Shown here piece by piece: positions 13,491 to 23,889 of a DNA stretch of 64,000 nucleotides. The notes under the pieces are model-generated. The model was given only the letters and a program-made list of their open reading frames with translations. It was not told where the DNA came from and did not search any database. The stretch's first letter is position 1. Each line of letters starts with the position of its first letter. Location: NCBI GenBank assembly GCA_001414485.1, contig LLEY01000008.1:1-64000 (forward strand), read 5' to 3'. This DNA is from Calycina herbarum (taxonomy: Eukaryota; Ascomycota; Leotiomycetes; Helotiales; Pezizellaceae). The translations under genes and the position numbers were made by a program.

Positions 13491-14777
13491 ATGCCAGTTG
13501 TCCCACCCCTCCAAATTCCAGCAGATGGTGATGTCAATCGAGGACCGCAGCTGCTTGCCATATTTTGGACCCAGATTTCCATTTGCATAATTGTTGTTGC
13601 GTTGAGATTCTACGTCAAACGATGCTTGAGAGCTACGGGTTGGGAGGACTGGACGATGTTGATATGTTTGGTGGGTAAAAACCACCCCCAACAAGCTTAC
13701 CCTCTGACAATATTAGGTCTTTTTTGTTGCTAGTTTCTCGCTCGCCACAATTGCTGTGTTTCATGGGATGGGTCGTCATGTTTATTACCTCTCTGCTCAT
13801 GGTCATCGACTCTCTGTATTTCTAAAATGGCACCGAATCATACCGCCATTTGGCTTCATGTCACTTCTTTTTGGAAAGATCTCAGTTTCGCTTCTTCTTT
13901 TGAGAATTATGGGGCCAAAGACTGTATGGCGTAAATGGTTTCTCTACGGCAACATGGCTATTTACACAGCTATCATGGTTCTGTCATCAATTCTTGGTTT
14001 TGTACAATGCAATCCTCCAAGGGCACTGTGGGAGACTGTTCCTGGGGCGAAATGCTGGAAACCCGAAAGCCAACTAGGATGGTCAATCTTTCGTTCATGT
14101 AAAAACTCCCGTTCAACTTTAGATTTTGTATCCATACACTGACTTTTTATAGCATATAGCTCGTTCCTCGACTTTGCACTAGCACTTCTTCCAATTTCAA
14201 TCGTTTGGAATTTAAAGTTGAGTATCGAAAGAAAAGTAGGCTTTTGTTTCCTTCTTGGAGCTGGTGTTTTGTAAGTCCCTTTCTCGTCTCCTTGGTTGAC
14301 AAATTCTGACCACCAAAAAAAAACGAACAGGTCTGGAATTTGTGCTGCCATCAAAACTTCCCAATGGAGAACACAGGCGGTACGAGAGGATATGACGTTT
14401 GGAGTTTTCGGTCTTTACGCTTGGACCTCGTAAGTGAACTCTACACACAATTTAAGAATCCACTTCTAATCTGTCATAGATCCGAGCTATTTCTCAATAT
14501 CCTTTGCGGCACGATACCGAACCTCAACCCATTGTACTATCGAATCTTCAAAGGTCGCCCCATCGGCGAGAGCAAGAAGTTCGCAAGCAAGAACCGAAGT
14601 GCCGTTCAACTGAGGTCAAGAGAAGAATTTGGGGGCAAGAGAAGGGAAAAATCGAATACAGTTGACAGTCAAGCATCGACTGTTGCTGGTGAGCGTTCAT
14701 GCAACTCAACTGATGACCATATTCACATTGTTCGTTCGTATGATGTTGAGTCACAGTCTGTCAGCAAACACACTTAG
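13491..14777 (+). CDS. SAT4-type fungal rhodopsin-domain membrane protein
   Basis: Five exons: 13491-13670, 13717-14098, 14153-14270, 14331-14429 and 14480-14777, coding 358 aa with all phases consistent. Hydrophobic segments run through the first three quarters (for example near residues 20-40 and 52-75). They are followed by a soluble, charged Ser/Arg-rich tail of about 75 residues. Family-like features are GWEDW at the start of the second helix, a central cysteine pair in VQCNPPRALWETVPGAKCW, SSFLDFALALLPISIVW, and the last helix ending before PLYYRIFKG. This is the arrangement of the fungal rhodopsin domain / SAT4 / Pth11-like group of plasma-membrane proteins. Members have no proven retinal chemistry and mostly unknown ligands. 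The first intron uses GTGGGT as donor. The gene looks intact although it lies between decayed genes and repeats. The function beyond membrane location is not inferable. Confidence 0.85.
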
Positions 14778-14945
14778 AAGCGGTACCGAAAATATACTGT
14801 TGTGTAACTTGATTCAAATGTTTAGCATGGTCGACTGCTGTACATTTTAATTTTGTGTTTAATTGGCGTTTAATTACAGGAGGTTGTCGAATTGATTTGG
14901 AAGAATCAAGCAAACAATGCGTATACAGTTCAGTGTGAGTACAGA
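14778..14945. other. 3' flank of rhodopsin-domain gene
   Basis: Short AT-rich flank that probably contains the 3' untranslated region. No other element was seen before the adjoining repeat. Confidence 0.4.
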
Positions 14946-15346
14946 CTACACAAGTACTCAAGTAGTACTCAAGTAGTACTCTGAGTAGTCTGAGTAGAGT
15001 AGAGTAGTTACTTAAGACTACTTAAGTAGTACTTAGAGTAGTACTATAAATAGAAATTATAAGTATATAAGTAAATAGTAAATATTTCTAGAAGATTTAT
15101 AAGATTTATAAACTACTATTTAATTAATACTAATTTATTAAGACTATTTTTAAAGAAGTTAAGTAGTAAATAGTAGATAAGTAGTAAATAGTAGATAGAA
15201 GATCTCGCTTAAGCCCCCGACGCCACTAGCAGCGCCACCCCGATGCTACTCGGAGCTCTAGCCCGGTTCGTCTAGCTCGGTCCGAACTACTCAAGTAGTA
15301 CTCTGAGTTACTTAGAGTAGTTGCCACTACTCTACTCTACTCTACT
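14946..15346. repeat. Fold-back element of TACTC/GAGTA repeats with GC-rich core
   Basis: The left arm (14946-15050) and right arm (15287-15346) are built from the same short words: AAGTAGTACT, CTGAGTAG and GAGTA/TACTC runs. The words are partly palindromic and the arms can fold on each other. Between them lies a very AT-rich tract (15051-15200), then an abruptly GC-rich island (~15203-15290). The base composition differs sharply from both flanking DNA and genes. I infer a mobile or expansion-prone repeat. No coding capacity was seen. Confidence 0.5.
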
Positions 15347-15361
15347 CATTTCTCACGCTGC

Positions 15362-15765
15362 GTATCCCTTAGACCCTCCATTCACCACACGTGAGATTGT
15401 GTTCAGAAGTCCGGTCAAATACTACTTCCATTTAAAGTAAGATCACACTAAAATCTAGGTAGCTTTAAACTACGATGCTACCAAACCAGTTTGGGAATGC
15501 CAAGATATAATATTACTAAAAACATACACTTCTCGTTCCACTACTCTCTAATCCTCCGCCTTTTATAATACACTAAATTGCGATTTTTTCGTTATATCTC
15601 TTTACATATGAGATAATTATTAAATTTCACGTTCTGTACCTATTCTAGTAGGGTAAAAAGAATAAGATAATGTCATAAATATATCGTCGCGTGAGGGCTG
15701 GAAATATGAGGTTGGGGAAGTGTTACACTAAGGTCTTGGCAGTGAATGGAGGGTCTAAGGGATAC
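15362..15765. mobile_element. MITE-like element with 24-bp perfect terminal inverted repeats
   Basis: Positions 15362-15385 and 15742-15765 are exact reverse complements over 24 bp (ends GTATCCCTTAGACC... and ...GGTCTAAGGGATAC). The element is 404 bp, non-coding and AT-rich. The bases just outside read TGC on the left (15359-15361) and TGC on the right (15766-15768), a possible 3-bp target duplication. Length, exact terminal repeats and lack of coding capacity fit a non-autonomous DNA transposon. A superfamily cannot be named. Confidence 0.65.
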
Positions 15766-15768
15766 TGC

Positions 15769-18700
15769 TTTTGTATTAGAAACGTTGTAGGAAAAATGAA
15801 GAAGAGGAAATTCCAAAGTAAGGTGTGACAGAGCAGCCATCTCATCACCGTAGCCAGCCTTCCCCCCCCAAAAATTGTCCCAAGTGGTTTGTTTGGTCTG
15901 AACAACCCCCTCCAATAAAATAAAACCCGTAAGCCAACGTCCTTGTATATGCGACAAGTTATGCCTAAGTGCTGGGCAGCAGCAAAGGCCGGTTGCTGAA
16001 GATGCTGAAGAGTAGGTAGCAGTGATTCCAGTAAGAGGGGCAGTCAATTTGAGATCGCACAACCAAAGGTGGCTTTGCTGGCGGACCAGCTCTCGCAAAG
16101 GTTCCCAGTTGCCTCTTGACCATAAGTTAGGGAAGGCCTGACCCCGACCCCGACCACAACCTCAATTCGAGAGTTGATAGATGAGGCAGACGGAAAAGAC
16201 CGGATGCGAGTCGGGGCCTTCCCTTCCCTTTTCACTCTCCGAGTCGCTCCATCCTCAACTATGAATTTGGATGACAGAGGTCCCTTCTGAGGTGGTTGTC
16301 TAGCTGAGGATGAGAGTATTGATCGCAAGAGTCGTGGATTCAACGAGAAGTGAGCAAGGAGTCATGACTTCCTTTGCGATCCCTAGCTGGTGTTCCAGAA
16401 TTTTTGCGTCATCAAGGGACAGGAGCTAACTAAACCAAGCTTCCTCACAACAGCAAACGAACACCTTCCTCCCTCCAACCCTTCCCATCTCCTTGATTGC
16501 CATCCCCAACGAAGCCTTAGACTGCTCTCCTACCACGCCCCTGGCATTCGAAAACGCCTTGCAAGAACTCTGTAGCCTAACAGCCTACTACTACTCAACC
16601 ATGCAATTCGAAGACATTCGCGTACCTCCACACCACAATTTGTGAGATACCTTATAGGATTACCTACTTACTATACAAGTGTAAAACTGCAGAGGGGTGA
16701 TATATCTAGAGGTATGACAGTACCCAACTTACACTATCAATCTTTTATATATAAATGTCTGCACATCCCTTCACGTAAAAGAGAGAAACAGGTGGGGGTG
16801 GGGGGGGGAATAATATTCCCCTACGTATCAAATATTCATCTCGAACACTAAAGTATACAACACGTCCAGGATACTTCGATTTCCCTGACATTATACAGTG
16901 TAGGTAGGGAATAGTACAGTTTCCGTAGTTTTAGCCCAGTTTAGAATACGCTAAACTATACTGCAGTTCTATAGTAGAAAATTATAAACTATCTTATATA
17001 AACCAAGTTAGTTTGAAAAAACTATACTAGGGTCTAGGTTCTAGGATAGGGGCCATCTAACCTAAAAGAGCGAAAGAGTAAGGGCGGGGGAGGAAATATA
17101 GAAGGGAAAATATTATCTCCGAGGTTGTCGACCTTTAGTTGCGAAAGTGCTATACGATTTATATATAGGTGTTATAGCCTGATTAGGTTAGACCTATCAC
17201 ATATCACATCACTACTTGTGTAAATTTCTATAGTCTATTATTTCTCTTTTCTAATAATTCTTGAAAAATCCATATATCTTTAAAAACTACTTGCTTAGTT
17301 TCCTTAAACTACGTACTTTTACCCCTTAAACTATACTAAACTATAGTTTAGGAAGATCAATTTGAAACGGAGTAGAAAAAGAGAGGAAACTAACTAGATA
17401 GCAACTTGGTATAGTTGGTTCTTTAAAAACTAGACTTATTCCCTATACTGCTGATATGAGGCCCTAGACTCTATAGATGAATCACTAGCCTGGGTCGTTC
17501 TACAGCGGCCTACCATCCTCAAGCTTAACGTCGAGACAAGTGAAAGAACTCATGACGAATTGTTTCCGCTCCCCCCGATACTTTTTTTTTTTAATAAAAG
17601 AAATCACATATTAAAAGGGAATATGAAGGGTGGTTGGAGCTAGACAGGGGGCCGCTCCTTCCTTTCTCGCTATGGTTTGCGCGGCGTCGAGGCAGTCCCT
17701 CGGTCGGATCGGGTCAGGTCAAGGTCAGGTCAAGGTCAGGTCGAGGTCAAGGTCAAGCGAGGGAAGGAAACGACCTCACGACTGAGTACCATCAACCTGG
17801 AAGGGAAAGAAGGACCACGATCACGACCACGACCACGACCTCACATCCTAAGGTACAGTTAATAAATACCTCGTAAACCCAAATACCTCATAAACCCAAA
17901 TATCACATCACACCACCTTCATCACCAACCTTTCTCATCTCTGCCGGCCTCTGCCAGCCTCTGCGAAATACTTACCTCTCACCATTCATCCATCCATCCT
18001 TCCAGGTTCCCTCTACCTCTTCTCTTGCCCTCTCTCCCCCCAACTACTCCTCCCATTCTCATTCCCACAACAACTTTGGATTCTTTTCCCTTCTCTCCCC
18101 CTGATTTCGAAATACATCTCCCTCCATTCCAAATCGGAGGTTAAAAGAGGACTTGGAAGCAGAAAGGTTGGAAAGCCGAAAGGTTAGCTTGATAGACAAA
18201 TGAGAAGTGAAAGAACAGGAGGGTGGAAATAATACTCATCGAAGATCGAGATGAGAGAGGCATGAAAAGGTCGGCTGACCACCAGACCTCTCTCTCCTCT
18301 CTCTCAACACCAAGACTTTCACACTGCCCTCAGAACCTCTTCCTTAATCTCTCTCAATCTACCTACCCAGAGGAGCAACCGGTCTTTAATCATGCACAGC
18401 CATCAAGAAAAAAACAGTCACAAACCATCATCACCAGACGACCTTGGAAAAGTTATCCAAAATCCACTCCACAAAACACACCACCCACTTGATTTCAATT
18501 TCAATTTTTTTCATTCTGTTCTCTGATTTTCTGATTTTTGTGAGTTTGTTTTATACAGATTATATTCCTCCCCACCACTCTTCTCCTCTTCTCATCCTCT
18601 CTTCCCACCCCTTTCCCCGTCCTCACACACCGCCTCCCTCCAACCACTCCACTCATTCCCCACAACAAACCAGGAACATATTCCCCGTCTCTCCACAACA

Positions 18701-19224
18701 ATCAGGAACCCATCCCATTCTATGCAAACATCATAAAAAAAACAACTCAAAAACAGCCGTAAAAAGCAACAACAAAAGAGCAAGGGGTATGTTCAACCAT
18801 CCCTCCCATCAGACCAGACAACGCATGCTTTTGCTCTAGTCCACAATCTCTTCCTCCCTCCATACGCAGGAAAAATACATCTTCGCAGACGCATTTCCCC
18901 ATCTTCCCGAATTGCATCAAACCCCATCTATATGTGTAAAGTTTGTTTTTCTTTTCGCGCCAATGAACCCCAAAATCCAAATTTGTTCGAAACCCAGAAA
19001 AGGAAAAACGGGAACCCAAATCAAATCAATCACACCAGAACACACACGTACATATGATTTCTCTCCAGACCCTCCGGAGAAAGAGAGGGCCCAAGATGAA
19101 AAAACACAAAAAAAGGGAGCGAAGCAAATGCAAAAAAGAAAAAAGTTGATGTCTCGAGAGAGCAGGCTCTTTGCCCTTGCCAGTACTCATGTCCATTCCA
19201 CTCCCTTCCATTTTCTCTTGTCCA

Positions 19225-19258
<34 letters not shown>

Positions 19259-19515
19259 AAACCCTAAAAACATTCCTATGTGATCTCCCTTTTTGTAAAA
19301 ACACCACTGAAGCGTAAAAACAAACAGAGACTCTTGCGCCATTCCAGAATCTTTCTTTTTCGCCCCAAACCCCATGCAATGATGCAGTATGAAAATCAAA
19401 AAAATCTTTAGTATCCCCCCCCCCGTAGCCTAGGAACGCTTCGCTCAATGTACAGCAGGAACTTTAATAATCAGAGATCATAGACAAAGGAGAAACGTTA
19501 AATGTGTGGTGTTGC
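15769..19515. other. Long interval without a supported gene
   Basis: Bases 16600-17480 are AT-rich, with many CTAAACTATA-like words that suggest decayed repeat DNA. Bases 17705-17755 carry imperfect AGGTCA tandem units and 17810-17840 an ACGACC tract. From ~17880 to 19000 the plus strand is strongly pyrimidine-rich, like a leader or promoter, yet no gene follows on that strand. A 28-base A run occupies 19228-19255. The last few hundred bases are probably the 3' end of the VAC7 transcript. Confidence 0.45.
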
Positions 19516-22353
19516 TTAACCACGTTTGGTGTCGCCGACAGATCGACCCGGAATAATATGCACACTGTCGGGATCGGTATCTGCTGCGTTGGGTTTGACA
19601 GTCACGCGTCCCTCAACGGAAATACTTCTAGTTCTCTGACTCAATGGAAGAGAATATTTGAGCGTGCCTCGAACGATGAGGTCGAATTCGTGTTGCAAGA
19701 CTCTTCCCCAGCGTTCACTTCCTGCTGGGAGAGTGTGATTACCTGGGTGATGGACACGGATCTGCCCAAGGGAATTGGAGAGGGTATGTTGAAATGGTGA
19801 TCCTTCGAAGCTCAAGGGGCTGTCGAGTTCATAAACGTGTCCAATTTCCAGGTTGGGGTTCGTATTTGGATCGTCACCCAATGGAGGATCACGTGGATCA
19901 TCATCACGTTTCATCATGATCTTTCGAATCCCTCGTCGCATACTCCTCATGATATCAGGATCAGGTTGGCTCCACCATTCGGAATCTGTCCCGGCGTATT
20001 TGGATTTGGCAAATATGACGACATCGGCGAGGTCGACCGTGACAGCCACGATGTTCGGATTTCTTGCTTGAACTTTCATGTCGAAAATGATGTCCTGCTC
20101 ACTGGCAAGAACGTTCTTGATTGCCAACACTTTGACGTTGGTCAGAGGTTGAGTAGTTGCAAGCATGAATCCAACGGCGCCTGAGAGAACCAGAATAATC
20201 ATGAGGCATAGAACCAACCACCCGGCAAACTGAGCAAATAATGAACGATCGTGTCTCGAAGCCTGGTGTTCCAGTTGTCGAATTGATGATGTATTTGGAC
20301 GCCGGCCTCGCATAGACCTTCCAGACCGTACGGTCGAGATCAAGGGAGTACGTTCATCATCAGCACCATCGTCCAAATCATAGCCTGCTGATATTGGCGA
20401 TGATTTCTTCCCCAGGCCCCCCAGTCTCGAAGCATTCGATAGTCTTGGACTCGTCGGTTGTGATGAGTGTCGAGGAACACTTCCTGCAAATTTTGATTTT
20501 GCTGCATTTGGAAAAGGAGACTCGTTATCAAAGAGAGAGGCATGGCCATTTCCCCCATTTCGACCCCATCGGCCTATGTGATGATGGTGGTGCGACGTTC
20601 CTCGTCCAGTCCCCATATTACTTCTCACGGTCCCCTTTCCGTCATCTTCTCCGGTAGTGGAATCTGGACCATTACTCGTAAAGGAATTTGCAAATTTCAT
20701 ACTTTTCTTCATTGCCACACTATGGCTCCCCTCAGCCGTGACTCTTGGGCCAATTCGTTGTTGATCAATTTGACTGACCATCGACGTCGCACTTGGCGTC
20801 CGCGAGTGATATCGTCGTTTCTGTTCGGTGGGTTCTGGTGGATTGGATTCGTAGACAAAGGTTTCTTCCGAGTCGGAAGAGTTTGCCTCGTCGACCGCGC
20901 TAGCGACTTTGGCTTCGAAGATATCTGCTTTTGAAGAGGCTGGGCGACTTCTCGTTAGCATAGAGCTTACACTGTGAATACTCAAACTTGGTCTACGATT
21001 AGACGGTATCAACTGCCGCTCAGGACTTGTTGCGCCACTGCTGGTAGAAGGCGAATACGGGCCTTGACCGTACGCCCACTCAGGTGACCGAGCAGCAGCC
21101 GCCGCCGCAGGATAAGAAAAATCTCTTGTAGAAGGATGATGATGAAGTCTGGGTCTTGATGAATTTGCGTGCTCACCCGTTCCTGAAGTTACTGATGGAG
21201 CCTTGCGGGTCGTCTTCTTCTTTTCCTTTTTCGGTCGTATGGTCTCGGAGCTTGGTTTTTGTCGAATGCTTCCATTTGCTGGTCCACCGACCGCCACTTG
21301 TGGTACTACAGAGCTCACCACCTCTGTCTCCACCGTCATGTTTCTTGTGGACCCTTCACCAGAAGCCTTTGCTTTATTGGCACCACCAGTCGTCCCAAAT
21401 GGCTTCACCGCAGGAGCACTGGGCCGTAACCCGGTTACTGGAGTAGCTGAGGTTGTTCTCATCTTGATCTCGCCCTTTCCACCACTCTCACTACCACTCT
21501 CACTGGCTGTGGTATTGGCCTTTGGCTTGCTCGACTTGTTGGTTCCATCTTTCTCTGCCTGCTTTCCTGGTTTCTCTGATGATTCGTCTTCGGATTTGGC
21601 TTGAATGATCTCCTGCACCGTCTCCAGTGTTGAGCTGGCCCCACTGGCTCCGCTAGCCCCCCTTGCTGGCGTTCGCATGCCTGGCACTGTCAAAGAATCA
21701 TCCGCCTCGTTGTCATTCGTTGTTGATTTCCCTTCCGACTGGTCCGTCGGTTGGATAGCTCGTTGAACATTGATTGCCGGCGTGTCTGGGTCGTTCTTCC
21801 GCGGAGCAATGGTGGTTGGCTTGTTGAGAGGAGGAGGGGATCGTAGTCTTGGGGATATCGGCCAGCGAGGAGTATCTTTAAGCTCGGATGTCACGGATGG
21901 CTTTTGAGGAATTGGAGCACGTATGATGGTTTCGGACAAACTTGGGTATAGGGTAGGAATGGAAGCAGCAGACAATGCTCTCTGGGTGGCGGCAGCAGAA
22001 GGTGGGTTTGTGGTGCTTGAGGATCGTGACGGACTGACGTCGTGAGAGCTGTTCTTCCTTGACCTCCCCGGACCTGTGTGACGGGTAGTCACACTTGGCC
22101 TTGCAGCTTGTCTCACAGGAGAGGACTCTCTCGAGGGAATTGGTGAGTTGGTCGTGGACGGTGCTCGTTTGGGGTGTATCTTCTTTGTCGTCTGGGCCGA
22201 GGAGGTAGATATTGAAGGCTCGCGAGGCTTGGGAGTAGTTGACCTAGAGGGATTGGCACTGGAGGTGGCAGATGATATTGAAGGAGTGTCGGTCGAGTCG
22301 TGCGTCTGGGCGGTAGCCGACGTCGACGGGGAGGATTTGTCTTCAGAGGGCAT
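19516..22353 (-). CDS. VAC7: Vac7-like vacuolar membrane regulator of PI(3,5)P2 synthesis
   Basis: A single exon codes 945 aa. Residues 1-~700 are disordered and rich in Ser, Thr, Pro and Lys. One transmembrane segment (WLVLCLMIILVLSGAVGFML, about 710-729) follows a basic patch. After it comes a lumenal domain of about 215 residues with the family pattern TQPLTNVKVL, NVLASEQDIIFDMKVQARNP and two-sided beta-rich sequence to the end. This is the arrangement of yeast Vac7, which sits in the vacuole membrane and activates the Fab1 lipid kinase complex (PI3P to PI(3,5)P2), controlling vacuole size and osmotic response. Only the C-terminal domain is normally conserved, so the call rests on that part. 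The frame begins at the first ATG after an upstream region with tandem repeats. No intron signal or break was seen. Confidence 0.85.
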   Translation of the reverse strand: MPSEDKSSPSTSATAQTHDSTDTPSISSATSSANPSRSTTPKPREPSISTSSAQTTKKIHPKRAPSTTNSPIPSRESSPVRQAARPSVTTRHTGPGRSRKNSSHDVSPSRSSSTTNPPSAAATQRALSAASIPTLYPSLSETIIRAPIPQKPSVTSELKDTPRWPISPRLRSPPPLNKPTTIAPRKNDPDTPAINVQRAIQPTDQSEGKSTTNDNEADDSLTVPGMRTPARGASGASGASSTLETVQEIIQAKSEDESSEKPGKQAEKDGTNKSSKPKANTTASESGSESGGKGEIKMRTTSATPVTGLRPSAPAVKPFGTTGGANKAKASGEGSTRNMTVETEVVSSVVPQVAVGGPANGSIRQKPSSETIRPKKEKKKTTRKAPSVTSGTGEHANSSRPRLHHHPSTRDFSYPAAAAAARSPEWAYGQGPYSPSTSSGATSPERQLIPSNRRPSLSIHSVSSMLTRSRPASSKADIFEAKVASAVDEANSSDSEETFVYESNPPEPTEQKRRYHSRTPSATSMVSQIDQQRIGPRVTAEGSHSVAMKKSMKFANSFTSNGPDSTTGEDDGKGTVRSNMGTGRGTSHHHHHIGRWGRNGGNGHASLFDNESPFPNAAKSKFAGSVPRHSSQPTSPRLSNASRLGGLGKKSSPISAGYDLDDGADDERTPLISTVRSGRSMRGRRPNTSSIRQLEHQASRHDRSLFAQFAGWLVLCLMIILVLSGAVGFMLATTQPLTNVKVLAIKNVLASEQDIIFDMKVQARNPNIVAVTVDLADVVIFAKSKYAGTDSEWWSQPDPDIMRSMRRGIRKIMMKRDDDPRDPPLGDDPNTNPNLEIGHVYELDSPLSFEGSPFQHTLSNSLGQIRVHHPGNHTLPAGSERWGRVLQHEFDLIVRGTLKYSLPLSQRTRSISVEGRVTVKPNAADTDPDSVHIIPGRSVGDTKRG

Positions 22354-22630
22354 GGTGACCTCTCTTTAGGTTGAGATGGGGGGTTAGGTTGGGCGTGGGT
22401 GTTTATTGTGAGAAGGCGGAACTCTAAAGTGGTACCTAGGTACAAATCGGCCTTAGCTTGGGAGAGCAGAGCAGAGCAGAGCAGCCCACAGGAAGCGTCA
22501 AGCGTCACTGGCCAGACCAGCGGATGGGCGCAAAACAGAGTCTTGGCGGGATCGCAGCACCCAGTTTTCGGTACGGTCGAGTTACTGGACAGTGGTGTAA
22601 TGTAGCCTAGCTGGTGACGTCTGGCTTTTT

Positions 22631-22670
22631 AGCTCTGTAGCTCTGTAGCTCTGTAGCTCTGTAGCTCTGT
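22631..22670. repeat. Five tandem copies of AGCTCTGT
   Basis: Five exact head-to-tail copies of an 8-bp unit lie about 280 bp upstream of the VAC7 start codon. A nearby GAGCA/GCAGA run (~22460-22483) makes this stretch rich in short repeats. It is a likely length-variable minisatellite. Confidence 0.9.
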
Positions 22671-23853
22671 ACGCCGAATCGTGCAACGGACGCGATACGA
22701 GGCAGAGAGCAATTTGGCTTTCGTAGTCGTGGTCGCGTTGGTGTTGGTGATTGTGATTGTGGTTGTGATTGTGATAGGGATACGCGCTGTGAGGTGGAAT
22801 GGTGGGAGATGGTGGTGGCCATTCAAAAAGATAGGGTGAGTGAGTGGAGGGTGAGTGAGTGGAGGGGTGGTGTGTTGTGTTGAGGAGACAGGGAGAGTTG
22901 GTCGGTCGCGCTGGTTACCACTTTCACTGCCTGCACTGCACTGTCTGAAGAGGTGCGCTGGCTTTTTTGGGGCTGGGGGTTGCCAACGACTTAGGGTGTA
23001 AGGTGCCGAATTACGGTGTGTGTGGTGCTGTGGAGATAACTGGAAGCAGGCTGTCAAATTATGGGGTTCATAGGGCAAAAGACGGCAAAAAAATGAACAA
23101 AAATGGCGGATGCGATGGAGGTTTTGTTGAATTGAAGGCAAGGCCTTGATCAGACCCCCCTTGGCTGAAGGTCGCCTCTCTGTGCCTGGATGGATCCCTG
23201 TTTGGGGTCTGGCACACCAGGGCAAAATGGGCAAAATGGATGTCCGGAAGGAGAATCAAAGACATGAAAAGAATCCCCGAAAACATCCTGCACCCTAGAT
23301 ACTCTCCTCTCCTCTCCTATCACCAGTTTACGCCGCTTCTATTTTTCCACCCCCTTCTCACCCTGTCAACACCCTGACAACACAAAAGCTAGAATAGAAG
23401 CTGACAAGCACAAGCCGAATACTAATAGTGCTTGTCCAACCCATTATCCCCTATTGGAGTCTTAAGCCCGCTGAACTTCCCTTCTTGGGTGACGCTCTCC
23501 TTCGCAACACCAACACCAGGTGCTGGAAGTCCTGCCAAAAGTACCGTGGTACCCAAAACCACACTGGCATTTGAGAAGACGCCCTTCCCCCGGACCAAAG
23601 AGGCTTCCTGCATCGCTCAATGATTTGTGTGTCCATTCGGCCGTCGTGGAACACTCACTTCGAGTCTTGATCATCTCACATTCACAAGAATCAGAGGTGA
23701 CAGCATCCCTTTTTACTCATCCTCCCTACGATATCCTGACACCGGAAGGGGTACCGCTCCATCCGGCTACTTTCCCTCTCACTTTGTGCCTGGCAAGAAG
23801 ATCGGAATAGGGTTAGTCATTATGGGGACATCCGACGCGAAAGTTCCGTTAAT

Positions 23854-23889
23854 TGTTGGTGATGTTGGTGATGTTGGTGATGTTGGTGA
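23854..23889. repeat. Four tandem copies of TGTTGGTGA
   Basis: Four exact copies of a 9-bp unit lie in DNA where I see no gene. Because the unit length is a multiple of three, length changes would keep frame if it were ever translated. I have no evidence that it is. Confidence 0.9.
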
